NCBI GenBank assembly: GCA_964439435.1
Contig: CAYTOF010000068.1
Coordinates: 1 to 11,582, forward strand
Reading direction: 5' to 3'
Source of the DNA: CAYTOF01 sp964439435
GTDB lineage: Bacteria > Bacillota > Clostridia > Oscillospirales > QAMX01
DNA: 11,582 nt
The notes under the pieces were generated by a model. The model worked only from the letters and a program-made list of their open reading frames with translations. It was not told where the DNA came from and searched no databases. Within the stretch, counting starts at the first letter, position 1. Each line of letters opens with the position of its first letter. Position numbers and translations under genes: made by a program. Positions 1 through 6,357 of the stretch are shown in pieces.

Positions 1-132
1 GACCGCATTAGCAAAGATCGCAGTTAAAAATACGCCCACAAAACAAGCGATTGCTCCTTTGGTGAAAAGGAGATCCCCGATGAAGTCTACAACCGCGTCA
101 AAGCGCTGTGGGAGGCCGGAGAAAACGCATAA
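1..132 (+). pseudogene. 3' tail of an unidentified + strand gene, apparently disrupted
   Basis: The frame ending at the TAA at 130-132 reads as plausible protein: it contains GEKEIPDEVYNRVKALWEAG and ends GENA. An in-frame TAA at 25-27 interrupts it, and there is no ATG, GTG or TTG between that stop and 132, so this cannot be a complete small gene. Upstream of the stop the same frame reads DRISKDRS, while the +1-offset frame is open through the A-run at 26-30. Either a one-base indel or a nonsense change could therefore join it to an upstream gene outside the window. The family is not recognised. It converges on the hydrolase gene, whose stop begins at 142. Low confidence. Confidence 0.3.
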
Positions 133-141
133 AGCTTTCCT

Positions 142-1203
142 TTATTTCAGCTTTATCTGCAAAATAACCGGATTGTGGTCTGAGTGTTGAAAATCGAGGT
201 CCACGGTCTTGACACTTATCAGCTCGATGTTGGGCGAAATTATATATCCGTCTATCACATAAAACGAGGCGTCCGTACCGTCATAGGGCTTATCCAACAG
301 CCTGCAAGTTGGCACATCATAGTCGATGGCAAAATTCCATCCCTTGGGTAGAATCTCTTCTGACAAAATACCGGGTTTCCACACATTCCCTTCTCTGACC
401 GGATAAACATCTTCGGGCACGGAGGGGAATGTTTGATTGAAATCGCCTCCCGCAAGGACATAATTTCCTTTTTCGTATTCGCCGCTTAAAAACTCTGCCA
501 GTACCTTGGTCTGGGCTTCTTTACCTTCCCCGTCATCATATGCCTCAAGGTGCAAGTTCACAATGACGAGCTCGCTTTCGGTGCCCGCAACAGGTATTCT
601 CGTCACAAGCAGGCATCGCTTCAGGTTTGCAACACGCATAGGCCAGGAAAAGGGCACGGGCAACGAGATGCGCAGAGAAGTCTCAACGTCAAAATGTGTC
701 AGCGTCAACAGCCCGCTCTCGACACGGCCGATGGTGGGCAGTGGGAAAGGCACATATTTGCAGTTGAAATTATAGGCAAAGGCAGCTCCCATATCGAGGT
801 TCTCTTGAATGGCCTTTACTTGATCGATATTATAGCTGCGCTTAGAGTTTATGTCGACCTCTTGAAGCAGATATATGTCCGCATCCGCTCCCTTAAGCCA
901 TGTTTTTATATTTTCCAGGTTTTCGGTGATGTTGTTCACACTGTCCGGACGCACGCCTTTGCCACCGTCCATAAAGAAATCCTGTGACTTGTCAAGACCG
1001 CAATAGCCAATGTTGAAGATGGCAAGGTCAATCTCATCTCCCGGTTGCATGGTACCTGACTGTTTCGGTTCAAAAACGACACTTTCCACCTCACCGGGTT
1101 TGTATTCTGCCAGGGTGAGATAGGCTACCAAGCTCGCCGCCGCGACTACAGCCAAAGCGACTATCCCGAGTACGAGCTTTATGAGTCCTTTGATGAATTT
1201 CAT
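142..1203 (-). CDS. membrane-anchored endonuclease/exonuclease/phosphatase (EEP) family hydrolase
   Basis: This 353-aa protein is a predicted metal-dependent phosphodiester or phosphomonoester hydrolase of the EEP fold (DNase I / exonuclease III / sphingomyelinase superfamily). Residues 1-32 form a basic start followed by a hydrophobic segment, so the catalytic domain is probably outside the membrane, tethered by an uncleaved anchor or signal peptide. EEP motifs appear in order: FNIGYCG (63-69), LLQEVD with metal-binding E115, NLHLE with H218, GGDFNQ with D254 and N256, and QHSDHNPV (339-346) with the terminal D342/H343 pair, so the active site looks complete. The start is supported by AAGGGGAG at 1215-1222, 11 bases upstream. 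It lies 59 bp downstream of the flavoprotein gene on the same strand and probably shares its transcript. Substrate (nucleic acid, phospholipid or inositol phosphate) cannot be read from sequence. The family call is firm; the role is not. Confidence 0.88.
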   Translation of the reverse strand: MKFIKGLIKLVLGIVALAVVAAASLVAYLTLAEYKPGEVESVVFEPKQSGTMQPGDEIDLAIFNIGYCGLDKSQDFFMDGGKGVRPDSVNNITENLENIKTWLKGADADIYLLQEVDINSKRSYNIDQVKAIQENLDMGAAFAYNFNCKYVPFPLPTIGRVESGLLTLTHFDVETSLRISLPVPFSWPMRVANLKRCLLVTRIPVAGTESELVIVNLHLEAYDDGEGKEAQTKVLAEFLSGEYEKGNYVLAGGDFNQTFPSVPEDVYPVREGNVWKPGILSEEILPKGWNFAIDYDVPTCRLLDKPYDGTDASFYVIDGYIISPNIELISVKTVDLDFQHSDHNPVILQIKLK

Positions 1204-1262
1204 ATCTTAATGCACTCCCCTTTTGCTCACAGATGCACGACATTTATTGCCCAAAATAATAC

Positions 1263-1892
1263 CTATCTTATAAAATTTGTCCTATGTTTGCGCTCGCGCT
1301 CGGGCAGGGCGATGCCGCTTTTTCTCCCTGCTTCAATGCTCTTTAAAAGCCACGCCATGTTTCTACCCAGATTGCGCATGACCTGCATGCCTTCAAGGTC
1401 CTTTGCTATCTCCTCTGGGTTGTTGCCGTGGACCATATTCCAATAGGTGCTCGATACAACAGGCATAGAATTGAGCCCGAAATATTTGGAAAGCTGGTCC
1501 AGAGCCGCTGTGGCTCCTCCTCTGCGACAACACACCACAGATGCTGCGGGCTTGTACATGAAATTTGCACTGCCGGCATAGAAGCAACGGTCCAAAAAGG
1601 ACTTGACGGCACCGGAAACACCCGCATAGTGTACAGGCGACCCAAAGACAAAGCCATCGCTCTTTGCTGCTTTGTCGATTACAGTATTTACTTTGTCCTC
1701 ATCAAAGACGCAGTGTAGTGAACCGCTTCTTCTGCAATAACCACAGGCGGTGCAGCCAATGATTGGCCGCACACCCACATGTACGATTTCCGCTTCACAT
1801 CCTTGGCGTTCAAGCTCCGCAGCCACTTCCGCCAGAGCTGTATATGTGCTCCCCTTTGCTTTGGGGCTTCCGTTTATCAACAACACCTTCAT
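1263..1892 (-). CDS. iron-sulfur flavoprotein / NAD(P)H-dependent FMN reductase family
   Basis: This 209-aa flavodoxin-fold redox protein starts MKVLLINGSPKAKGST, where GSPKAKGST (residues 8-16) is the FMN phosphate-binding loop. C47-x2-C50-x2-C53-x7-C61 matches the compact cysteine motif that binds a [4Fe-4S] cluster in archaeal and clostridial iron-sulfur flavoproteins. GSPVHYAGVSGAVKSFLDR (84-102) is the conserved flavin-ring and dimer segment. The known role of such proteins is cytoplasmic electron transfer or oxygen/peroxide detoxification in anaerobes; the partner here is unknown. An in-frame upstream start at 1925 is rejected because it coincides with the -10 hexamer. The ATG at 1892 has AGAGGTG at 1898-1904, five bases away. 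It is the first gene of a likely two-gene operon with the downstream hydrolase and is divergent from the alpha-galactosidase gene. Confidence 0.88.
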   Translation of the reverse strand: MKVLLINGSPKAKGSTYTALAEVAAELERQGCEAEIVHVGVRPIIGCTACGYCRRSGSLHCVFDEDKVNTVIDKAAKSDGFVFGSPVHYAGVSGAVKSFLDRCFYAGSANFMYKPAASVVCCRRGGATAALDQLSKYFGLNSMPVVSSTYWNMVHGNNPEEIAKDLEGMQVMRNLGRNMAWLLKSIEAGRKSGIALPERERKHRTNFIR

Positions 1893-1897
1893 GAACA

Positions 1898-1904
1898 CAC
1901 CTCT
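1898..1904 (-). promoter_or_regulatory. ribosome binding site fixing the flavoprotein start
   Basis: The minus strand reads AGAGGTG, five bases before the ATG at 1892-1890. It selects this ATG over the upstream in-frame ATG at 1925, which lies at the -10 element and could not be on the mRNA. Confidence 0.7.
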
Positions 1905-1924
1905 TTTTAAACATTTATATCTCA

Positions 1925-1953
1925 ATTATAGAGTGTTTTCATACCACGGTCAA
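1925..1953 (-). promoter_or_regulatory. sigma-A promoter of the flavoprotein operon
   Basis: On the minus strand, TTGACC (1953-1948) and TATAAT (1930-1925) are separated by exactly 17 bases. The predicted transcription start is near 1918, giving a leader of about 26 bases. This matches the vegetative consensus at 11 of 12 positions. Confidence 0.8.
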
Positions 1954-1994
1954 GGAAAAATATGAAATCAACCCCTCCGCTTTTCTTTTCAAAC

Positions 1995-2009
1995 TTGCCC
2001 TTTTGGCAA
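1995..2009. promoter_or_regulatory. palindrome TTGCC-N5-GGCAA, possible operator
   Basis: A perfect 5+5 inverted repeat with a 5-base spacer sits 15 bp upstream of the -35 of the alpha-galactosidase promoter, inside the divergent intergenic region. Its place suggests an activator or repressor site for the sugar gene, but no regulator gene is visible and the half-sites are short. Tentative. Confidence 0.3.
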
Positions 2010-2024
2010 TCTATTTTTTTGTTG

Positions 2025-2054
2025 TTGACAACCAAAGAGCAATATGCATATAAT
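2025..2054 (+). promoter_or_regulatory. sigma-A promoter of the alpha-galactosidase gene
   Basis: TTGACA (2025-2030) and TATAAT (2049-2054) are both perfect consensus hexamers with an 18-base spacer. The predicted start is near 2061, giving a leader of about 50 bases before the ATG at 2113. A promoter this strong for a catabolic gene would normally need repression. Confidence 0.82.
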
Positions 2055-2112
2055 CTATATATCACAAAACAGTACCAGAGAGCGAGATTTTCTGACATAA
2101 GGAGTGTATGAA

Positions 2113-2460
2113 ATGTCCAAAAACAGCCTCTCCATCGAAAATGGAAAAAAGTTATTTGCACGCCTTGAAGACCACAGACAACTGCCCTTTTCATTTGTCT
2201 ATAACGACACATCACACACGGGTTTGGCCCTGTGCGATGCCCAAAAAGAGACATTCCAAACAGAAAAAGAAATCAACATCACATGGACAGCTATGGCAGA
2301 TGAGAGCTTAAAGGTGATATTCAAAGGCAAATTCAACCGCGAATTCGGACAATGCGAGTACACCCTTTGGTTTGAAAATGTCGGTAATCGCCCCAGTGCC
2401 GTTTTGCGCGATGTATATGTCTTTGACGATTTTTTTGAAGGCGAGCATCCAATCCTCTGA
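2113..2460 (+). CDS. N-terminal part of GH36 alpha-galactosidase, ended by an in-frame TGA
   Basis: This 115-residue segment starts MSKNSL at 2113, with AAGGAG at 2099-2104, eight bases upstream. A GTG at 2104 in the same frame overlaps that ribosome binding site and is less likely; an ATG at 2108 is in another frame. The sequence (for example ITWTAMADESLKVIFKG and EYTLWFENVG) fits the N-terminal beta-sandwich domain that precedes the catalytic barrel in GH36 enzymes. It stops at TGA 2458-2460, and the same frame continues without a gap as GNLGDHEN into the catalytic part. As a free polypeptide it would lack every catalytic residue. The two open segments together span 679 codons, close to the usual GH36 length of roughly 650-740, so they are one gene interrupted once. 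Confidence 0.7.
   Translation: MSKNSLSIENGKKLFARLEDHRQLPFSFVYNDTSHTGLALCDAQKETFQTEKEINITWTAMADESLKVIFKGKFNREFGQCEYTLWFENVGNRPSAVLRDVYVFDDFFEGEHPIL
2458..2460 (+). other. in-frame TGA interrupting the alpha-galactosidase gene
   Basis: Codon 116 of the joined frame is TGA, between HPIL and GNLGDHEN. TGA also ends htpG (6354-6356) and oppF (7913-7915) at family-typical C-termini, so a genome-wide reassignment of TGA is unlikely. A single CGA-to-TGA transition (Arg to stop), a base-call error, or stop readthrough remain possible. Confidence 0.75.
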
Positions 2461-2484
2461 GGAAATCTCGGCGACCACGAGAAC

Positions 2485-4152
2485 ATGTATGCCTCCTATG
2501 AGCAGGATCTGACAAAGGCGGATAAATACTTCCTGTCAAAGGGCGGCCGTGCAACCCACATTGTGTTTCCTTATTTTGACTTGGTCCATGGCGACGGCGG
2601 TACTATGATTGCCCTTGGATGGGCGGGTACTTGGGAAGCTCGTTTTTCATACTATGACGGAGTTGCAAACCTTCGAGCCAAGACGGGAAACGATCTGAAC
2701 GCCGTGCTTCTTCCCGGAGAGAGCGTGCGCACGGGGCTTGTCGTCCTCCTACCCTACAAAGGGCGAAATTATGACGATGCCACAAATCTTTGGCGTGAGT
2801 GGTTTATGAAATACAACCTGCCCAAAGCCAATGCAAAGGGCGATCCCCTTATGCCGTTTTCCACTTCTTTCTGGGCAAATGACACAGGTCTTGTAAACTC
2901 CGACGGCAGCATTTCCGAGCGCCATTTTACTTGGAGGCCAACCCTTGACAAACTTGTCGCTGAAAACATCATCACAGATTTTCGGTGGTTTGATGCGGGT
3001 TGGTACTACGATCCGGCGGGCAACACGGTCGAAACCGACTGGTACGGCACTGTCGGTTCATGGGAGCTTGACCGCCACAAATGGCCGGGCAACAGCTTTC
3101 GCGAGTCAAACGAAGCCTGCCATGCCCTCGGGATGAAGGTCCTCGTATGGTTTGAGCCGGAACGCGTAACCCATGTGGAGGACCTCGTTGCCAATCACGG
3201 CTACAAGAGAGAATGGGCAATTGAAGGCGGCGGAGTGATGACAAACAACATCGGCGATGAAGCCTGTTTTGAGTGGACCCTTTCCCGTGTTCTAAAGATG
3301 ATGGACGAAAATGCCGTCGACATGTACAGAGAGGACAACAACAGCAATCCGGGATACTCATGGCCCTATCTTGACCGAAAAGAGACAGAAAAACATCAAT
3401 TGCCTCGATATGGCATCACCGAAAACAAATGCATCACCGCTCATTATCGCCTTTGGGACGAGATAATCAAATACTGTGCCCAAAATGGTAAATGCACTTT
3501 TGTTGACTCCTGCGCCTCGGGCGGCGGCAGGAACGACATCGAATCCTTAAGACGCGGTATACCGCTGATGAGAAGCGACTATGATCGGACAAGCTCCTCT
3601 CTGCGCCTTTCCCAGACCTCCACATTTTGCAAGTGGATTCCCTTTCACGGCTCTTCCACAAAGGAGACACTCCATCAGCTTGAGGCAAGCTCGGGAGAGG
3701 GCAGCAACAGCTATGTCTCCAGGGCTTCACTGCTGCCCATATACAATATAAGCGAGGCTTTTCGCCACAACAAAGACCTCAACTATAATATGATGAGGAA
3801 AAACATAGCCGAGTGGAAGAGAATCTGTCCACTTCTCACCAAGGATTTTTATGTGTTGACCCCTTGGCACCATGAGTCCACACGCGAGGCTTGGACAGCT
3901 TTTGCCTATGATGACCCCTCCTCCTCTGAAAGCACCGTGCTTGCCTTCAGAATGGAGGAGTCAGATTGCGACACATTTACTGCCAAACTCCCCTTCTGTG
4001 ATCCAAATGCCACATATTCCATTGAAAATGTCGACCAAGAGGGCAAAATCACATTTGAAAGCGGAGCAAAACTACTTAACGGCTTTGAGATTGTACTCAA
4101 GGAAAAGAAAACCAGCGCTCTGTACTTTATCTGCAAAACCGAAAACGCTTAA
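2485..4152 (+). CDS. catalytic part of GH36 alpha-galactosidase (melibiase)
   Basis: This 555-aa open segment, counted from an internal ATG, holds the (beta/alpha)8 catalytic domain and C-terminal beta domain of a GH36 retaining alpha-galactosidase. Such enzymes release terminal alpha-galactose from melibiose, raffinose and plant galactosides. Motifs by segment residue are RWFDAGWYYDP (167-177), VWFEPERV (221-228), MYREDNNSNPG (280-290) and CASGGGRNDIESLRRG (343-358), followed by LMRSDYD (361-367). By family analogy D284 is the nucleophile and D365 the acid/base. There is no Shine-Dalgarno before the ATG at 2485 (GAGG at 2459-2462 is over 20 bases away), so efficient independent translation is doubtful. 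Functional enzyme probably needs readthrough or correction of the TGA at 2458. There is no signal peptide, so it is cytoplasmic. No sugar transporter gene is adjacent, which leaves its substrate supply unclear. Confidence 0.85.
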   Translation: MYASYEQDLTKADKYFLSKGGRATHIVFPYFDLVHGDGGTMIALGWAGTWEARFSYYDGVANLRAKTGNDLNAVLLPGESVRTGLVVLLPYKGRNYDDATNLWREWFMKYNLPKANAKGDPLMPFSTSFWANDTGLVNSDGSISERHFTWRPTLDKLVAENIITDFRWFDAGWYYDPAGNTVETDWYGTVGSWELDRHKWPGNSFRESNEACHALGMKVLVWFEPERVTHVEDLVANHGYKREWAIEGGGVMTNNIGDEACFEWTLSRVLKMMDENAVDMYREDNNSNPGYSWPYLDRKETEKHQLPRYGITENKCITAHYRLWDEIIKYCAQNGKCTFVDSCASGGGRNDIESLRRGIPLMRSDYDRTSSSLRLSQTSTFCKWIPFHGSSTKETLHQLEASSGEGSNSYVSRASLLPIYNISEAFRHNKDLNYNMMRKNIAEWKRICPLLTKDFYVLTPWHHESTREAWTAFAYDDPSSSESTVLAFRMEESDCDTFTAKLPFCDPNATYSIENVDQEGKITFESGAKLLNGFEIVLKEKKTSALYFICKTENA

Positions 4153-4254
4153 TAATCATCTAAATTCCGGATTTTCTGTCACTTTGGTTGCCTTTTCTTT
4201 AAAATACGCCTCTATAACGACAACGAAAGCAGATCGCCTCAAAATTCACACCTC

Positions 4255-4296
4255 AAGCGCAAAGGGAAGCAGCCAATGCATCTCTTTGCGCTTTTT
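4255..4296 (+). terminator. Rho-independent terminator after the alpha-galactosidase gene
   Basis: A perfect 10-bp stem (AAGCGCAAAG at 4255-4264 with CTTTGCGCTT at 4284-4293) extends by three more pairs including one G-U. The loop can form a further three-pair GCA/TGC helix. A run of five T follows at 4292-4296. It separates the galactosidase unit from htpG. Confidence 0.82.
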
Positions 4297-4323
4297 ACAC
4301 CTTTCTTTGGTGCCCTCGTCACA

Positions 4324-4352
4324 TTGACAAAACTCGCACTTTCTTATATAAT
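4324..4352 (+). promoter_or_regulatory. sigma-A promoter of htpG
   Basis: TTGACA (4324-4329) and TATAAT (4347-4352) are both perfect consensus with a 17-base spacer. The predicted start is near 4359, giving a leader of about 84 bases. No CIRCE (HrcA) or CtsR site was recognised near it. Confidence 0.85.
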
Positions 4353-4377
4353 TTTATATTGTTATATATCAAATTTT

Positions 4378-4413
4378 ACGGCTGCGGCAAGATTTTTATT
4401 TGCCAAGTGCCGT
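4378..4413 (+). promoter_or_regulatory. inverted repeat in the htpG 5' leader
   Basis: ACGGC (4378-4382) pairs with GCCGT (4409-4413). Inside it, GGCAA (4386-4390) pairs with TTGCC (4400-4404) around a 9-base A/T-rich loop. A small 3/4-base internal loop separates the two helices. It lies between the predicted start site and the ribosome binding site, so it may be an RNA structure or a DNA operator. The 9-base spacer recalls CIRCE, but the arms do not match the CIRCE consensus TTAGCACTC/GAGTGCTAA. Confidence 0.45.
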
Positions 4414-4442
4414 TTATGATGTCTTAAACGGAGGTATTTTAT

Positions 4443-6356
4443 ATGGAAAAAAAGGAATTTAGAACTGAGTCTAAAAAGATTCTGGATTTGATGGTAAACT
4501 CAGTTTACACTCACAAGGAGATTTTCTTGCGTGAAATCATCTCCAACGCCAGTGACGCTTTGGACAAGCTTGCCTATATCGCCTTGACAGACGACAAAGT
4601 CGGCTTGACAAATGAGGATTTCAACATCACCATTTTGCCAAATGAAGACGAACGCACGCTCACCGTGGCGGACAACGGTATCGGTATGACCTATGAAGAG
4701 CTTGAAAACAATCTCGGCGTCATCGCTCGAAGCGGCTCACAGCTTTTCAAAAGTGAAATTTCCAAAAACGGAAATACAGTGCCGGACATCATAGGCCAAT
4801 TTGGGGTGGGGTTTTACTCCTCTTTCATGGTCAGCCAAAAAGTCACAGTGCTGACCCGTGCTTATGGCTCAAACGAAGCCTATCTGTGGGAGTCCGAGGG
4901 AGTGGACGGCTACACAATCACCCCCGCACAAAAAGACTCTGTCGGCACGGAGGTGCGCATGTATCTGAAAGACGATACCGAAGATGAAAACTATTCCGAG
5001 TATCTTGAATACTATACACTGCGCAGACTTATCAAGAAATATTCTGACTACATCCGCTTTAAAATCCTGATGGATGTGCCCAAGACGCGCACAATCGAAT
5101 CCGATGAAGTGGATGAAGACGGCAAAAAGAAGACAACTTACGAAAGCTATACCGAGCGTGAGGTCATAAACTCCCGTGTCCCCCTTTGGAAACGCTCCAA
5201 AGAAGAGGCCTCTGATGAGGAGTGCTTTGCCTTTTTCAAAGACAAGTATTTTGAACGCGAAGACCCGCTTCTCTGCATACGGGAAAACGTACAAGGGCTC
5301 ATCTCTTACCGTGCCATGTTGTTTGTACCTTCCTCCATCCCCCACGGCTATTTCACAAAGGAGTTCGAAAAGGGCCTGTCCCTTTACTCCAGCGGGGTGA
5401 TGATCATAGACAAATGCGCCGATCTCTTGCCTGAGCACTTCCGTTTTGTCAAAGGCGTTGTGGACTCAGATGACCTCTCTCTCAACATTTCCAGAGAACT
5501 TCTGCAGCAAGACCGCCAGTTAAAAGTTATCGCTACAAGCCTTGAAAAGCGTATAAAACGTGAGCTCAAGCGTCTTTTAGAAGAAGACAGAGAAAAATAC
5601 GAAAAATTCTTCCATGTTTTTGGCCTACAGCTCAAATACGGGATAGTAAATGACTTTGGCACGCACAAGGATTTGCTCTCTGACCTGTTGCTGTTTTATT
5701 CTTCCAAAAAGCAAGCGATGATAACTCTGGATGAATATGTGGCCGATATGCCCGAAGATCAAAAATACATCTACTTCGCCTGCGGCGACTCCCACACCCT
5801 CATCGAGTCTCTTCCTCAAACCGAACGCATCCGTGACAAGGGCTGGGACATCCTCTCCATGACCGACGACATAGACCGTTTTGTGGCGGAGGTGCTCGAA
5901 AAGGTCGGCGAAAAGGAACTGCGTTCCGCCGACAGTGACGATGCCGAGCTTGTTTCCGATGAAGAAAAAGAACAGACAGAAAAGGCTGCAAAAGAGAGTA
6001 AGGATCTCCTCGACTTTATCGAAGACAGCCTTGATGGCGGTATAAGTGCGGCGCGCATTTCACAAAAGCTCCGCTCCCATGCTGTTTTCCTCACAGCTGA
6101 GGGTGGAATCACCCTTGAGATGGAGAAGTACTTCGCACAAATCCCCGGGGAACAAAAGCCCAAAGCTGAAAGAGTGCTGGAGCTCAACCCCAACCACAGT
6201 GCCTTTTTAGCCCTCAAATCCGCTTTTGAAGGCGGCGACAAAGACAAGGCCGCCAGGATGGCCAAGGTGCTCTACGGCCAGGCTCTCCTCATTGCCGGGC
6301 TTGACCTTGAAAACCCAACAGAGTTTTCAGAGCTTGTCTCCTCTTTCCTCTCCTGA
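4443..6356 (+). CDS. htpG: molecular chaperone HtpG (Hsp90)
   Basis: This 637-aa protein is a full-length bacterial Hsp90, a cytoplasmic ATP-driven homodimeric chaperone that remodels client proteins during stress. The N-terminal GHKL ATPase site is intact: EIISNASDALDK (31-42) with catalytic E31 and N35, VADNGIGMT (75-83) with D77, and GQFGVGFYSSFMV (118-130). The middle domain contains NISRELLQQDRQ, carrying the conserved arginine region that contacts the ATP gamma-phosphate. The C-terminal dimerisation region includes LELNPNHSAFLALK near residues 578-592. The start at 4443 has GGAGG at 4430-4434, eight bases away. The gene has its own strong promoter and a structured leader. It ends in TGA one base before the start of the downstream transporter gene, so the two are co-transcribed. 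Confidence 0.97.
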   Translation: MEKKEFRTESKKILDLMVNSVYTHKEIFLREIISNASDALDKLAYIALTDDKVGLTNEDFNITILPNEDERTLTVADNGIGMTYEELENNLGVIARSGSQLFKSEISKNGNTVPDIIGQFGVGFYSSFMVSQKVTVLTRAYGSNEAYLWESEGVDGYTITPAQKDSVGTEVRMYLKDDTEDENYSEYLEYYTLRRLIKKYSDYIRFKILMDVPKTRTIESDEVDEDGKKKTTYESYTEREVINSRVPLWKRSKEEASDEECFAFFKDKYFEREDPLLCIRENVQGLISYRAMLFVPSSIPHGYFTKEFEKGLSLYSSGVMIIDKCADLLPEHFRFVKGVVDSDDLSLNISRELLQQDRQLKVIATSLEKRIKRELKRLLEEDREKYEKFFHVFGLQLKYGIVNDFGTHKDLLSDLLLFYSSKKQAMITLDEYVADMPEDQKYIYFACGDSHTLIESLPQTERIRDKGWDILSMTDDIDRFVAEVLEKVGEKELRSADSDDAELVSDEEKEQTEKAAKESKDLLDFIEDSLDGGISAARISQKLRSHAVFLTAEGGITLEMEKYFAQIPGEQKPKAERVLELNPNHSAFLALKSAFEGGDKDKAARMAKVLYGQALLIAGLDLENPTEFSELVSSFLS

Positions 6357-6357
6357 T

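Noticed and set aside
131..154. AAAGCT...AGCTTT inverted repeat between the two convergent gene ends, as a terminator
   Set aside because: Only 6 bp of A/T-rich stem with a 12-base loop, overlapping the hydrolase stop; too weak to call.
2104..2112. GTG at 2104 as start of the alpha-galactosidase
   Set aside because: It overlaps the AAGGAG ribosome binding site at 2099-2104; the ATG at 2113 has ideal spacing.
1922..2254. 110-aa minus-strand open frame across the divergent promoter region
   Set aside because: It runs across both promoters and into the galactosidase N-terminus, with Cys/Trp/Arg-rich composition and no ribosome binding site.
2466..2482. A small hairpin (TCTCG, 7-base loop, CGAGA) just after the in-frame TGA, as a selenocysteine insertion element
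   Set aside because: The loop begins only 10 bases after the TGA, shorter than known bacterial SECIS spacing (about 16 or more). The stem is only 5 bp, and no GH36 enzyme is known to me to use selenocysteine.
3872..4327. 151-aa + strand frame over the end of the galactosidase and the terminator
   Set aside because: It overlaps the galactosidase in another frame and reads through the terminator stem; composition is not protein-like.
4869..5438. 189-aa minus-strand open frame inside htpG
   Set aside because: It lies wholly within the conserved htpG coding region as an antisense shadow; no family resemblance was seen.
6226..6357. Upstream extension of the transporter reading frame into htpG
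   Set aside because: The residues are Pro/Ser/Arg-rich shadow of htpG. The helix 1 region begins correctly from the ATG at 6358.
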